Shown: one piece after another, positions 8,364 through 17,356 of the stretch
Layout of the letters: every line of letters begins with the position of its first letter
Numbering within the stretch: the first letter of the stretch is position 1
NCBI GenBank assembly: GCA_029906195.1
Contig: JARWSJ010000004.1
Location: 496,001-560,000 of the forward strand
Source of the DNA: Chitinophagaceae bacterium 26-R-25
GTDB lineage: Bacteria; Bacteroidota; Bacteroidia; Chitinophagales; Chitinophagaceae
Direction: 5' to 3'
DNA: 64,000 bases
Position numbers and translations under genes: made by a program
The notes under the pieces: generated by a model
Seen by the model: only the letters and a program-made list of their open reading frames with translations
Databases searched by the model: none
Told to the model about the DNA's origin: nothing

Positions 8364-9957
8364 TCGTTTTGGATTGTATTAAAGGAAGTATAATTGCAAA
8401 GGTAGCTCCTTTTTGAGGCTCGCCCTCAGCATACATTACACCCTGGTGGTGATCAATTATTTTTTTGCAAATGGCAAGACCAATGCCTGATCCCGGATAT
8501 TCTGATTTCCCATGAAGGCGCTGGAATATCTGGAATATTTTTTCGGCGTAGTCTTGCTCAAAACCAATGCCATTGTCAGATATTCGGATAGAATAATAGT
8601 TTATGTCATTGTAAAGCATGAATTTTTTTCTTTCCTCATTATCTGCAAGCCTGCATGAAATATGGATTACCGGCGGTTCGTCTTTCTTTCTGAATTTTAT
8701 GGCATTGCTGATAAGGTTAGAAAACAGTTGCTTCATTTGTAGCGGAATAGCCTCCACTAAGGGAAGCACGCTGTCCACTATCAGCGTCGCATTGGTATCG
8801 TCAAAAAGCAATTCAAGTTCGTTGGAAACCGTTTTAATGGTAACGTTAAGATCAGTTGGCTCAAATATTTGGGTACGTCGTGTAATCCTCGAAAACTCAA
8901 GCAGGTTGTCGATCAGGCTTCTCATGATCTCCGCAGAGCCCATGATTCTTGTTAAATAGACTTTGCCATCATCGTTCAAAAGGTCGCCATACTTGGTTTG
9001 CAGACGCTCTCCGAAAGTCTGAATTTTCCTCAGAGGCTCCTGCATGTCATGCGATGCTACATAGGCAAATTCCTCGAGCTCTTTATTGGACTGATTGAGT
9101 GTTTTAATATTCTGACGCAGTTCCAGCTCGGTTAGTTCGGCTTGCGTAATATCACGGGTAATGCCAAATATTCGCTTATGGCCCTGAACATCGGATGTAA
9201 CGGTCCCGTTGGTGCTTATACTTTTCTTTTCACCATTGCTTGTGGTGATATGGTAAATGATATGGAAGTTCGATTTGTTTTTGACTGCTTCATCAATTTT
9301 AGCCAGGTACATATCTCTGTCAAGTGGATCGATATGTTTAAGATAGAAGTCATCATTGATAATGAGATTTTCGCTCTTGTCATATCCGAAAATCTCATAC
9401 AGTCCGTCGGACCAGATCATTTCCCTGGTTAGCATGTTATGGCTGTAGGTGCCGAATTTCAGTAGCTTTTCTGAGTCAGTGACAAGCTGCATATTTTTTT
9501 TCAGATCTGTGCTCACCCTCATTTGATCTGAAATATCCTGCGCTATAAATAGAAAGGACCCTGGCGTACCGTCTTCACTTTTTCTTAAAACGGTACCCAG
9601 GGTTTTAAAATAACGCCAATCACCATTTTTGTGATTTAGCCTGCTGTTGTATTCGTGTGATTCATCTCCGTTAAGGTGATAGTATTTCTCAATTTCGGTC
9701 TTTACAAGATCAACATCTTCGCTAAAGATCACTTTCATGAGATCATTGTCCCACTCCTCGAAATCTCCATAGGTATACCCTAACAAATCCGTGACTCGTT
9801 TATTTATATAGCTCAACTTTTTGTTGCGTGCGTCGTATATATAAACCAGGGCCGGGATGAAGTCAGTTAATTTCTGCTGCCACTCGTTTCCAAAACCTGC
9901 CGATTCAAGTAACGTCTTCAGGTTTTGAATGTTTTCTTTTTCTGATTCCGGATTCAT
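8344..9957 (-). CDS. PAS-domain sensor histidine kinase
   Basis: A 537-residue cytoplasmic kinase. Two PAS/PAC domains are visible (about 20-150, ending FLFIAQDISD; about 160-285, ending RIFGITRDIT), then a coiled linker NQSNKELEEFAYVASHDMQE whose His (about 307) is the phosphorylation site, and an HATPase_c domain with SNLISNAIKFRKKD, DNGIGFEQDY and GSGIGLAICKKI. No membrane segment is seen, so it should sense a cytosolic cue. It sits 2 bases downstream of the NtrC-like regulator gene and overlaps the next kinase gene, making a tight three-gene unit. Confidence 0.94.
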   Translation of the reverse strand: MNPESEKENIQNLKTLLESAGFGNEWQQKLTDFIPALVYIYDARNKKLSYINKRVTDLLGYTYGDFEEWDNDLMKVIFSEDVDLVKTEIEKYYHLNGDESHEYNSRLNHKNGDWRYFKTLGTVLRKSEDGTPGSFLFIAQDISDQMRVSTDLKKNMQLVTDSEKLLKFGTYSHNMLTREMIWSDGLYEIFGYDKSENLIINDDFYLKHIDPLDRDMYLAKIDEAVKNKSNFHIIYHITTSNGEKKSISTNGTVTSDVQGHKRIFGITRDITQAELTELELRQNIKTLNQSNKELEEFAYVASHDMQEPLRKIQTFGERLQTKYGDLLNDDGKVYLTRIMGSAEIMRSLIDNLLEFSRITRRTQIFEPTDLNVTIKTVSNELELLFDDTNATLIVDSVLPLVEAIPLQMKQLFSNLISNAIKFRKKDEPPVIHISCRLADNEERKKFMLYNDINYYSIRISDNGIGFEQDYAEKIFQIFQRLHGKSEYPGSGIGLAICKKIIDHHQGVMYAEGEPQKGATFAIILPLIQSKTNAPTEE

Positions 9958-9959
9958 GA

Positions 9960-11483
9960 CTAGTCATTGTTAAATTCATGGAATTGCCTCATCTTATTAT
10001 AAAGAGTCTTCCTGTCAATATTGAGCAACTTAGCAGCTTTACTTTTATTAAAGTTTACCTTCTTAAGTGCTTCCAGTATTGTTTCGTATTCGGCGTCTAA
10101 TGATGCTTCTCTCAGGCTATTCTCATGAAGTTCTATCTTCTTCGGTGTAGTATAGATGGGTTGTGGCTGGGCGGGCTGCGCTGGTGCCGCTCCGTTATAG
10201 GCGTTGCCCGATTGTGCATAATCCATTGGAGCCATGGGGGCTAATGGTATCACCGCTTCGTCAAACTGTAGTTTCTGGAAATTGGTAATTTCAAACGGCA
10301 ATGAAATCACGTCGATCAATTGACCGTCAGTTAGCAGCGCTGCGCGTTTAATAACGTTTTTCAATTCACGCAGGTTGCCGTGCCAAACGTAGTTTACGAA
10401 AATTTGCTCTACCTGGGGCGTAAACCCTTGTATGTTTTTTTGCAACTCAATATTTGCCTGCTGAAGGAAGTGTCTTGCAAATAACAGAATGTCGGGCTTT
10501 CTCTCTCTGAGCGGCGGAACATTTATGCTAAACTCGTTGAAGCGGTGATAAAGGTCCTCACGAAACTTTCCTTTTTTAGCCGCGTCGAGCAATTTTTCAT
10601 TACTCGCTACGATGATGCGCACATCCAGATCAATGTCTTTGGTGCCGCCTATTCTGCGCATTTTCCTTTCCTGGATCACGCGCAAAAGCGATACCTGTAT
10701 ATCATAACTCAAATTACCAATTTCATCAAGGAAAACTGTTCCGGTGTTTGCCAGTTCGAATATGCCGATCTTTTGATTGATGGCGCCGGTAAAAGATCCT
10801 TTCTCGTGACCAAACAGTTCACTGCCTGCAAGTTCCTTCGACAGTGCACCGCAGTCAATGGCCATAAAAGGCTTGCTGCTTCTCTTGCTTTGGTGGTGTA
10901 TTTCTTTTGCAATTACTTCTTTACCGCTTCCACTCTCGCCATAAAGGATAATGCTGTAATTGGTAGGGGCAACGCGTCTGATTTGCTCCATGATGTTAAT
11001 GAACACCTGGCTTTCGCCGGAAATATAGTCATCGTGGTGGAGCGCTTGTGATCCGGATGAGACGCTTGTCTTAACAGGCTTGGTGTTGTCCTGTACCGTC
11101 GGAGCGGGCCTTGCCGGGTGGGTACCCTTTTCCAACGTCTTTTTGATCGTCAACAAAATTTCATCCGGAAAAAGAGGTTTCGTCACGTAGTCTGTTGCTC
11201 CGTTCTTTAAAACTTCTACAGCGGTTTTTATATCGCTATAGCCTGTAATAATGATTACAGGTAAACTAAAATTATAGGCTTTGATCTGCATTAACAGATC
11301 ATTACCGTTCATATCGTCAAGCCTATAATCTGAGAGAACGATATCCGGATTGAATGATTGCAAAAGTTCCAGGCCTTTCTTGCCTGAAGGAGCAGTAGCA
11401 ACCTCATAGCCCTTCTTATTTAGAAAACGGCTAAGCAGGTTGCACATATCCATATCGTCATCAATTACCAGTATTTTATCCAT
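9960..11483 (-). CDS. Sigma-54-dependent response regulator, NtrC family
   Basis: A 507-residue regulator with a receiver domain (about 1-120; DDD pocket near residue 8, phospho-acceptor in DIVLSDYRL, Lys in YVTKPL), a sigma-54 AAA+ domain (about 165-400) and a C-terminal Fis-type helix-turn-helix (KSKAAKLLNIDRKTLYNKMR). The AAA+ domain shows Walker A GESGSGKE, the sigma-54 contact loop GSFTGA (the usual form is GAFTGA) and Walker B VFLDEI. A Pro/Ala/Gln-rich linker joins the AAA+ and HTH parts. It is directly downstream of rpoN and upstream of two kinases that could phosphorylate it. Target promoters are not identifiable here. Confidence 0.95.
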   Translation of the reverse strand: MDKILVIDDDMDMCNLLSRFLNKKGYEVATAPSGKKGLELLQSFNPDIVLSDYRLDDMNGNDLLMQIKAYNFSLPVIIITGYSDIKTAVEVLKNGATDYVTKPLFPDEILLTIKKTLEKGTHPARPAPTVQDNTKPVKTSVSSGSQALHHDDYISGESQVFINIMEQIRRVAPTNYSIILYGESGSGKEVIAKEIHHQSKRSSKPFMAIDCGALSKELAGSELFGHEKGSFTGAINQKIGIFELANTGTVFLDEIGNLSYDIQVSLLRVIQERKMRRIGGTKDIDLDVRIIVASNEKLLDAAKKGKFREDLYHRFNEFSINVPPLRERKPDILLFARHFLQQANIELQKNIQGFTPQVEQIFVNYVWHGNLRELKNVIKRAALLTDGQLIDVISLPFEITNFQKLQFDEAVIPLAPMAPMDYAQSGNAYNGAAPAQPAQPQPIYTTPKKIELHENSLREASLDAEYETILEALKKVNFNKSKAAKLLNIDRKTLYNKMRQFHEFNND

Positions 11484-11510
11484 CGTTTGCGTATTCGGGT
11501 GGTTAAATGA

Positions 11511-11580
11511 GGAACTAGGAACTAGGAATTAGGAATTAGAAATGAGACTACTAACTCCTAATTTCTAATTCCTAGTTTAA
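11511..11580. repeat. GGAATTA inverted repeat between rpoN and the activator gene (family A)
   Basis: Left arm GGAACTAGGAATTAGGAATT-type units (11511-11541) and right arm CTAACTCCTAATTTCTAATT (11550 onward, ending CCTAG) are inverted copies around a short ATGAGACTA loop. The stem is over 25 bases. It lies within the presumed rpoN operon, in a gap of about 100 bases. Confidence 0.85.
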
Positions 11581-11586
11581 CTAATA

Positions 11587-13002
11587 TCATGCCCAAAGCC
11601 TGCGCATCTGTGACATCGGTATTTGCATTTGCTCCCTGTATTTGGTTACAGTTCGCCTTGCTACCGGCATTCCTTTGTTGGTAAGAATGGCCACAATCTG
11701 CTGGTCAGTGTATGGGTTGTTTTTATTTTCCATTGATATCAATTCCTGGATAGTTGATTGAATAAGTTTGTTGCTTACAGAATCTCCGTTTCCATTAATA
11801 ATACCTTCAGTGAACAAATTTTTCAAGGGTATTATACCAAAGTGTGTGTCCACAAATTTGTTGGAAGTAAGCCTTGATACTGTTGCAATTTCAATGTCAA
11901 GTTTCTCTGCGATGTTCTTTAAGATCATTGGTTTCAATGCTCTTATGTCGCCTTCCATAAAGTAAGCCTTTTGGTATTCCACAATTGTCTTGATCACTTT
12001 CAGCATATTGCTTTCTCTTTGCTTGATGGCACTGATGAACCATTGTGCTGAGGCAAGTTTGCTCTTCATGTATTGTCTTTCGCTCTTGTTACTTGTCTTA
12101 TCCATTTCAATTTTCTCGCTCCACGCAGCATTCACATGCAGGTTCTGAGAATATTGATTATGCAATGAAACGATCAGTTCATCATCCACCCGGTACACTG
12201 AATAATCCGGTACTATTGTTTGTTTCGCATTGAAAGCATCTGACTGGGCTGCAATCGGTTTTGTTTTCAATTTAGAAATATGCTCCACAATTATTTTAAA
12301 CTCTTCTTCATCTACTTTCAGCAAATCTCTTATCTTTTCAAACTGCGCTGTGCTCAATAGTTTGTAGTGGTCGCTCAATAATTTGATGGCAAGTTTGTCA
12401 ATCACGCTCTTTTTGTTCTTGCGTTCCAGCTGTAGCAAAAGACATTCACAAATGCTGCGGGCGCCAATACCCACCGGATCGAGTGACTGCACTACTTTCA
12501 GGGCTTTTTCAAACTCTTCGGCAGTAACCATTTTGTGAGAGCTGAAGGAAAAATCATCAGAAATATCATCCATTGATTGTTCCAGCAAACCATCTTCATT
12601 TAAACTGTCAATCAGGTAGTCGGCATAAACGATGGTTTCTTCATCAAGATTTAGCAATTGTAATTGCTCCTTTGCTTCCTGCCTGAAATCTACTGATGCT
12701 CTCATCGGCACATTTACAAGATCAGTATCGGGGAGATAATTGTTGTATTCTAATTTGTAGTCGGGAATATCGTCATAACCATATTCTTCCCAATCCTGGA
12801 AATCTTGCGCCGCATTTTTATCGAACTTGTCGATACTTTCCGTATCATTGTTTTCTTCTTTTTCGAGAAATGGATTTTCTTCTAATTCATTTTGAATACG
12901 CAACTGTAGTTCTTGTTGTGTAAGCTGGAACAAGTTCAGTAATTGAATTTGTTGCGGCAGTATTTTCAGGCTCTGCTTCTGTGTAAGATTTTGGCTTATC
13001 AT
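11587..13002 (-). CDS. rpoN: RNA polymerase sigma-54 factor
   Basis: A 471-residue alternative sigma factor that binds -24/-12 promoters and needs an AAA+ activator. Region I is Gln-rich with paired Leu (SQNLTQKQSLKILPQQIQLL), followed by an acidic region II (ENNDTESIDKFDKN), the core-binding domain (LDPVGIGARSICECLLLQLE) and a C-terminal RpoN box ARRTVTKYREQMQIP. I place the start at the ATG giving MISQNLTQ. The longer frame begins with GTG six bases earlier. The neighbouring NtrC-type gene is its expected partner. Confidence 0.96.
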   Translation of the reverse strand: MISQNLTQKQSLKILPQQIQLLNLFQLTQQELQLRIQNELEENPFLEKEENNDTESIDKFDKNAAQDFQDWEEYGYDDIPDYKLEYNNYLPDTDLVNVPMRASVDFRQEAKEQLQLLNLDEETIVYADYLIDSLNEDGLLEQSMDDISDDFSFSSHKMVTAEEFEKALKVVQSLDPVGIGARSICECLLLQLERKNKKSVIDKLAIKLLSDHYKLLSTAQFEKIRDLLKVDEEEFKIIVEHISKLKTKPIAAQSDAFNAKQTIVPDYSVYRVDDELIVSLHNQYSQNLHVNAAWSEKIEMDKTSNKSERQYMKSKLASAQWFISAIKQRESNMLKVIKTIVEYQKAYFMEGDIRALKPMILKNIAEKLDIEIATVSRLTSNKFVDTHFGIIPLKNLFTEGIINGNGDSVSNKLIQSTIQELISMENKNNPYTDQQIVAILTNKGMPVARRTVTKYREQMQIPMSQMRRLWA

Positions 13003-13173
13003 AAACACGTCGTTTTTCTATCTCACAGTAAGGCAAGCATGACACCAGTTTTACAAAAAGAAGAAACAAAAAAATAAGAACTTGATAATGAACGCCTTTC
13101 AGGTATAGTTTTTTTTATTTCAATACCGAAGCTGCTTTTAAAATTACAAAAAGTGTGGAAATAATTCTACAGT

Positions 13174-14592
13174 ATGACTAGATTAAAATTTAAATTTTCA
13201 TACATCCAAAAGAACTTCCAGTTTGTGGTGGTTGCGTTTGTTATTTCCCTCGCAACGCTCGTCGGCATTTCGTTTCTTATTCGCCGGCAAGTGCATATTT
13301 ATGGCCAATATTCAGATGCGATTGAGCATTCTTTTGAGGTGATGAACAGAGTGGAAGTGCTTGAGCAATTATTAAAAGATGCAGAGACCGGCGTTCGTGG
13401 TTATTTGTTAACACACGATAGTATTTTTCTTCAGCCTTACCTGCACGTGAACGACAGCATAAAACGGTGTATGACCGACCTCAGGGCAATAGTCACTGAT
13501 GGCGAGAAGCACGGAAACAATTCCTCTCTGCAGATGGATCGACTGAGATACATAAACGAGAAAGTGATCATGCAGACAAGTGTTTTGAATGATCTTTTGG
13601 TAAGCCCAAAACCACCGGATAAGGTTTTACTCCGTAAAGGAAAAGATATACTTGATAGCTTGAGAGTGAATTTTGACAGCATGAGGCACTATGAGTTGAA
13701 TTTGCTGGCAAGCAGCCGGATAGAAAAGAATAAGTCAAAAGAAGCAACGCCGGCCTATTTGTCTTCATTGCTTGCATTTTCAGTGATCCTTACCCTTGCT
13801 TCGTTCGCATACATTCTTAAAGAACTCTTTACCCGTCATAAATATCAAACAGAACTTGAAAGGAAAATTGCAGAGCTGAATCAAAGTAACGAAGAGCTGG
13901 AACAGATTGCCTATGCATCGTCCCATCATTTGCAAGAGCCATTGCGAAAACTCAGGCTTTTCAGCAGCAAACTATTGTACAAGTACAAAGATGATGTAGA
14001 AGGCGATGTAAGAAAATCCGTAGAACGGATTGATGCGTCTGCACTTGCCATGCAGGAACTTATTCAAAACCTTGCCGACTATACTAGCCTGACCAAGCAG
14101 CAAGACAGCTATACAAGCGTATCACTTAACTCGGTGTTATACCAGGCATTGCATTCTGTTCAAAGCGAATTCTCCGCAGAAGCAGCGCATCTAAAAACGG
14201 ACCGCCTGCCTGAAATAAAAGGCTCATTTGAAAGGTTGGTGCTGTTGTTTAAAAACTTGCTGGAAAATTCCATTAAGTATGCTAAACCGGACACCGTTTT
14301 GGAGATAATAGTAACCTATAGAACAGGAGCTTATGCAAAGGATGGAAAGGACAATAAGCAGGAATACCACATCATCTCAATACAAGATAACGGGATTGGT
14401 TTTGACAATATGTATGTAGAAAAGATTTTTGCGCTTTTTAGAAGATTACATACCCAACAATCTTTCTTCGAGGGTAAGGGAATCGGATTGGCGATCTGTA
14501 AACGAATAATGTCAAATCATAATGGGCACATTACAGCTTCTGGCAAGTTAAATGAAGGAGCTTTGTTTGAACTATATTTTCCCATTAATTGA
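13174..14592 (+). CDS. CHASE3-domain membrane histidine kinase
   Basis: A 472-residue sensor kinase. It has a first membrane helix (about 15-36), a periplasmic CHASE3 domain (about 40-185, with EVLEQLLKDAETGVRGYLL as signature), a second helix (about 193-212), a coiled linker, a HisKA region with the H-box ASSHHLQEPLRKLRLF (about 251-255) and an HATPase_c domain (NLLENSIKYAKPD, DNGIGFDNMY, GKGIGLAICKRI). CHASE3 domains sense unknown extracellular or periplasmic signals. The gene is divergent from rpoN. Its TGA stop lies in the TTGAAAATT repeat that follows. Confidence 0.93.
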   Translation: MTRLKFKFSYIQKNFQFVVVAFVISLATLVGISFLIRRQVHIYGQYSDAIEHSFEVMNRVEVLEQLLKDAETGVRGYLLTHDSIFLQPYLHVNDSIKRCMTDLRAIVTDGEKHGNNSSLQMDRLRYINEKVIMQTSVLNDLLVSPKPPDKVLLRKGKDILDSLRVNFDSMRHYELNLLASSRIEKNKSKEATPAYLSSLLAFSVILTLASFAYILKELFTRHKYQTELERKIAELNQSNEELEQIAYASSHHLQEPLRKLRLFSSKLLYKYKDDVEGDVRKSVERIDASALAMQELIQNLADYTSLTKQQDSYTSVSLNSVLYQALHSVQSEFSAEAAHLKTDRLPEIKGSFERLVLLFKNLLENSIKYAKPDTVLEIIVTYRTGAYAKDGKDNKQEYHIISIQDNGIGFDNMYVEKIFALFRRLHTQQSFFEGKGIGLAICKRIMSNHNGHITASGKLNEGALFELYFPIN

Positions 14593-14670
14593 AAATTGAG
14601 AATTGAAAGTTGAAAATGAATGATACTAAAGGCAGCCTTCATTTTCAACTTTCAACTTTCCATTGTCAAC
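14588..14670. repeat. TTGAAAATTGAAAG inverted repeat (family B)
   Basis: Left arm AATTGAAAATTGAGAATTGA (14588 onward) and right arm CATTTTCAACTTTCAACTTT (about 14639-14660) are inverted around a 20-base loop. The left edge provides the stop codon of the CHASE3 kinase. The family recurs at 30385, 51791 and 53966. Confidence 0.85.
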
Positions 14671-14971
14671 TAACTACTTGTTTTCCTTCCATTTTACTGC
14701 GCAGTGTGTCGAATGCATCAAGCAATGCATCTTCCCAGCGTTTAGAAATAGAATAGCCGGAAATGATAATGTTGTGCAATGACAGTTTTAACAGTGCCAC
14801 CTTGTCTTTCTCACTCTCGTCCTTGTAGGTCTCATACAACTCAAGCTCAGCAGAGTCAATATTTCCAAACTCTTCCTGAATTTGTTTAAGCTTGCTTGTC
14901 ATCTTTCTGAGGAGAGAATAATAGCCAGCATTGTCAATGGCAGAGGTCTTTGTAACGAAATTGAAATTCAT
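14666..14971 (-). CDS. Hypothetical protein, 101 aa, helical
   Basis: I do not recognise a family. It is a 101-residue soluble protein predicted mostly helical, with the acidic stretch FGNIDSAELELYETYKDESE and the hydrophobic LSLHNIIISGYSISKRW. No signal peptide, membrane span or catalytic motif is apparent. It lies between a sensor kinase and the DUF1328 gene and ends next to an inverted repeat. Codon use looks like the neighbours. It may belong to a regulatory or stress group, but only by location. Confidence 0.6.
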   Translation of the reverse strand: MNFNFVTKTSAIDNAGYYSLLRKMTSKLKQIQEEFGNIDSAELELYETYKDESEKDKVALLKLSLHNIIISGYSISKRWEDALLDAFDTLRSKMEGKQVVS

Positions 14972-15153
14972 ATGACATTATTTAGTTTAACTGATTAAAA
15001 AATGTATACCTGTTTTCTTAACTATTCATGGGGAAGATATTCCTCGAATGCACAATCAATGCAATATTGATTTGCAAGTGTTTAACAACGGGTACATTTT
15101 TTTAAGACTAGTAGTTTGACAAAACAACATTGTTTCATTTAAAAACTACAACT

Positions 15154-15315
15154 ATGTTACGTTGGACAATAACCTTCTTAGTAATAGCAATAATCGCTGC
15201 GGTACTTGGATTTGGGGGTATAGCAGCCAGCGCTGCCGGTATAGCAAAAATATTATTCTTTGTATTTCTGGTGTTGTTTATTGTCTCTCTCCTTACCGGA
15301 AGAGCAAGAGAATAG
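15154..15315 (+). CDS. DUF1328 small membrane protein
   Basis: A 53-residue protein, [20 protein letters not shown] followed by [20 protein letters not shown] and ending LLTGRARE. Two membrane helices flank a Gly/Ala-rich turn, exactly the DUF1328/YtjA pattern. The frame opens at a TTG at 15130, but the ATG at 15154 gives the family-typical N-terminus, so I use it. Members are tiny inner-membrane proteins found in stress-responsive loci; function unknown. A hairpin with a T tail follows. Confidence 0.9.
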   Translation: MLRWTITFLVIAIIAAVLGFGGIAASAAGIAKILFFVFLVLFIVSLLTGRARE

Positions 15316-15338
15316 ACGATCTTTAGGTCTCTCAAAGA

Positions 15339-15402
15339 GTGCTACTAAAGTTACATAAATTGATTTGAAATTGTAATGAGGGGTAGCACTTTTATTTTTT
15401 TC
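15339..15402 (+). terminator. Probable terminator after the DUF1328 gene
   Basis: Arms AGTGCTAC (15339-15346) and GTAGCACT (15383-15390) pair perfectly around a 36-base loop and are followed by TTTATTTTTTT. Confidence 0.65.
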
Positions 15403-15445
15403 TTCTCCTCTTTACAGTTAGCTTTATAGAAATTATAACACCGGT

Positions 15446-15868
15446 ATGGAAAAGCTTTTCGTACTTATAGCTGAAGACGATGCGGATGACAGGTTCCTAT
15501 TACAGAATGCTTTTGAGGAGATGGGATATACTGACAAACTTGAGTTCGTAGAGAACGGTGTAGAACTAATGGATTTTCTTGAAAACAATTCAAATAACTC
15601 GAATTCCGTTCCCGGATTTATTTTGCTCGATCTTAACATGCCCAAAAAAGATGGGAGAGAAGTGTTGAAAGAATTGAAACAACATGAAGACTACAAGACC
15701 ATCCCGGTGGTTGTTTTTTCTACTACAAAAAACGAAACAGAAGTAAAGCGATGCTACGAGCTGGGCGCAAATACATACGTTGTAAAGCCCGTGAGCTATG
15801 ATTCTTTATTGAAGTTTGTTGAGAATATTCGCAGTTACTGGTTCAATGTTGCCACCATTCCAATGTAA
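15446..15868 (+). CDS. Single-domain response regulator (Rcp1-like receiver)
   Basis: A 140-residue stand-alone receiver domain. Visible are the acidic pair in LIAEDDADD (about 9-14), the phospho-acceptor Asp in FILLDLNMPKKDG (about 63), Thr/Ser in VVVFSTTKNE and the conserved Lys in YVVKPVS (about 113). The DLNMPKKDGREVL wording is typical of receivers that work with phytochrome-like or PAS kinases. No output domain is present, so it should pass phosphate on or act by protein binding. Nearby kinases are possible partners. Confidence 0.93.
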   Translation: MEKLFVLIAEDDADDRFLLQNAFEEMGYTDKLEFVENGVELMDFLENNSNNSNSVPGFILLDLNMPKKDGREVLKELKQHEDYKTIPVVVFSTTKNETEVKRCYELGANTYVVKPVSYDSLLKFVENIRSYWFNVATIPM

Positions 15869-15870
15869 TT

Positions 15871-15946
15871 TGTAGAGACAAGGCACTGCCTTGTCTGTAT
15901 TAGATTCATGGTGTTTTTTTAGACAAGGGAGTCCCTTGTCGCTACA
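15871..15946. repeat. TGTAGAGAC palindromic repeat (family J)
   Basis: The outer ends TGTAGAGACAAGG and CCCTTGTCGCTACA are inverted. Each half also holds its own small palindrome (ACAAGGCACTGCCTTGT and ACAAGGGAGTCCCTTGT). The right edge supplies the TAG stop of the minus-strand gene that follows. The same element type is found inside the ABC ATPase gene near 55918 and 56320. Confidence 0.8.
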
Positions 15947-16364
15947 GGTCAGGTTGTTTATCTGCGGTAATTTTTCCCTCACCTTCCTTCTCTTTTCTAT
16001 TAGATCTTTTGAAGAAATCTCTTAGCCTTCCAAACCAATTTTTTCCCTCACCGACATTTAACATATTGCTGGAATAGTTGCGGATGATTGTTGGCACAAG
16101 CAGTTTTGTAACAAGTCCCGCATTACCTAACAGCAGCCTTCTGATAAGAACGTCTACACCTAAATCCAGGCCCATATTTAACAATGGATTGGCCTTGTTT
16201 TTAGTGGAGATTTTGGAAATAAAACCCAACGCATTTTCAAAAGGCTTCAGATGCTGCTTTGTATTGTTCCACTCGCCTTGAATAGCAAGTTTTTGTGTAG
16301 CAAGCTCCGCAGAAAGTCTTTGCTCTTCTGCCACCAGTTCGCGATAGGTAGAAATTTTATTCAT
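15942..16364 (-). CDS. Hypothetical protein coupled to a holin-like gene
   Basis: A 140-residue protein of no family I can name. The N-terminal half is a helical coiled segment (YRELVAEEQRLSAELATQKL). It is followed by NPLLNMGLDLGVDVLIRRLL, probably membrane-peripheral, then a Lys-rich tail. The start overlaps the upstream holin-X-like gene by 8 bases, so the two are probably translated together. Pairs of this form (membrane protein plus helical partner) are common in Bacteroidota stress islands. The last codon and the TAG stop lie at the edge of a family J repeat, so the natural C-terminus may have been altered. Confidence 0.65.
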   Translation of the reverse strand: MNKISTYRELVAEEQRLSAELATQKLAIQGEWNNTKQHLKPFENALGFISKISTKNKANPLLNMGLDLGVDVLIRRLLLGNAGLVTKLLVPTIIRNYSSNMLNVGEGKNWFGRLRDFFKRSNRKEKEGEGKITADKQPDL

Positions 16365-16695
16365 AGATTTTTCTGACTAAGAAGTTTTTAAGAGGCATAG
16401 TGATTTGCTTTTTACAAAGAAGGAGGATCAATCCAATCAAAAGATAAACTCCTGCTATAATAAAGAATCCCACTTCCATATTGTTCATGGTATGACCGAT
16501 CCACAGGCCCGCCCCAACGCCAGCAAACAGCAAACAGAATATAAAAAAACATGTCACAAAAATCACCACCAGGCTCTCAGAAACAGCATTCGTTGCCTTC
16601 ATAGTTGTGCGAACACGCGTATGCTCTATGAACGTATTTACATAATTTGTCGCCTGATCGGTTAGATTTGCTGCGCTTTTTTTCAAATCTTCCAT
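16357..16695 (-). CDS. Phage-holin-like (DUF1469/holin-X) membrane protein
   Basis: A 112-residue protein with an amphipathic N-terminal helix (about 1-40) and two strong membrane helices (about 42-68, VVIFVTCFFIFCLLFAGVGA; about 75-95, GFFIIAGVYLLIGLILLLC) and a basic C-terminus. This is the layout of the actinobacterial holin-X/YqjE family, which in non-phage settings is found with YtxH and DUF883-type stress proteins. No phage genes are nearby, so a lysis role is unlikely. It overlaps the next gene by 8 bases. Confidence 0.8.
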   Translation of the reverse strand: MEDLKKSAANLTDQATNYVNTFIEHTRVRTTMKATNAVSESLVVIFVTCFFIFCLLFAGVGAGLWIGHTMNNMEVGFFIIAGVYLLIGLILLLCKKQITMPLKNFLVRKIYE

Positions 16696-16705
16696 AATAA
16701 AGTGT

Positions 16706-16736
16706 TTAAAAAAGAGCAGGTTCTTCCTGCTCTTTT
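16706..16736 (-). terminator. Intrinsic terminator after the YtxH-like gene
   Basis: Arms GAGCAGG (16714-16720) and CCTGCTC (16726-16732) with a TTCTT loop. Read on the minus strand the stem is followed by six T. It separates the YtxH gene from the holin-like gene. Confidence 0.8.
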
Positions 16737-16805
16737 GTCGATCTTCAAGGGTAGCTGCAGGAATTTCCCATTTTGCTGAAAAGCTGCAGACATATCAGAT
16801 AATCA

Positions 16806-16898
16806 AGTGATAAGTTTTAAGTTGTAAGTATAAAATTTGAAATTCCCTTACTACGAGGCTTTCCTACTAACAACTTAAAACTTAGAACTTACTACTTA
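16806..16898. repeat. AAGTTTTAAGTTGTAAG inverted repeat (family O)
   Basis: Left arm AGTGATAAGTTTTAAGTTGT (16806 onward) and right arm AACTTAAAACTTAGAACTTA (about 16872-16891) are inverted. The right edge abuts the stop codon of the YtxH-like gene. Confidence 0.75.
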
Positions 16899-17135
16899 TT
16901 ACGATAATTCAGAAGTAATTGAATTCGCTTTTTGCTTGTATTCGCCTTTCAGTTTATTTAGCTTTTCTTTTCCGCTGTCTAGCACTCCGCCTATTTTATC
17001 AGCCCAGTCAGCAGCAGTATCTGCAATGTTTTTGCGTGTGGTGCTTCCTTTTTCAGGAGCCATTAAAATACCTACTACTGCGCCTACTGCTGCTGCACCT
17101 AATATGCCCAATACGATTTTTGTTTGAGTTGTCAT
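16899..17135 (-). CDS. YtxH domain protein
   Basis: A 78-residue protein with one N-terminal membrane helix (KIVLGILGAAAVGAVVGILM) running into the diagnostic APEKGSTTRKNI motif, then a helical DKIGGVLDSGKEKLNKLKGE segment. This is the YtxH (formerly gas-vesicle-like) family, often induced by general stress. Function is unknown. It is followed on the minus strand by an inverted repeat and then a clear terminator. Confidence 0.9.
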   Translation of the reverse strand: MTTQTKIVLGILGAAAVGAVVGILMAPEKGSTTRKNIADTAADWADKIGGVLDSGKEKLNKLKGEYKQKANSITSELS

Positions 17136-17356
17136 AATTGATTAAGTTTAAATGATTATTTGATGATAGTTTTCTTCGAGCAACGTTTAAAAAACTGTGC
17201 CATCGCTCCGTGGAGGTGGGAAATAAATTCCCCGGTATAAGCTTTATATATCAGATAGATAACAACAGTTAATCTCTGAATGTTTTGATTAAAAATATAA
17301 TTTAGCTTTTTAATAAAACGCTGGGAATTGTAGAATGAAAAGAAGAAAAGAAAGCG

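Noticed and set aside
16357-16695. Holin-like gene as evidence for a prophage
   Set aside because: No phage structural, integrase or lysis genes nearby, and this family is common in stress loci.
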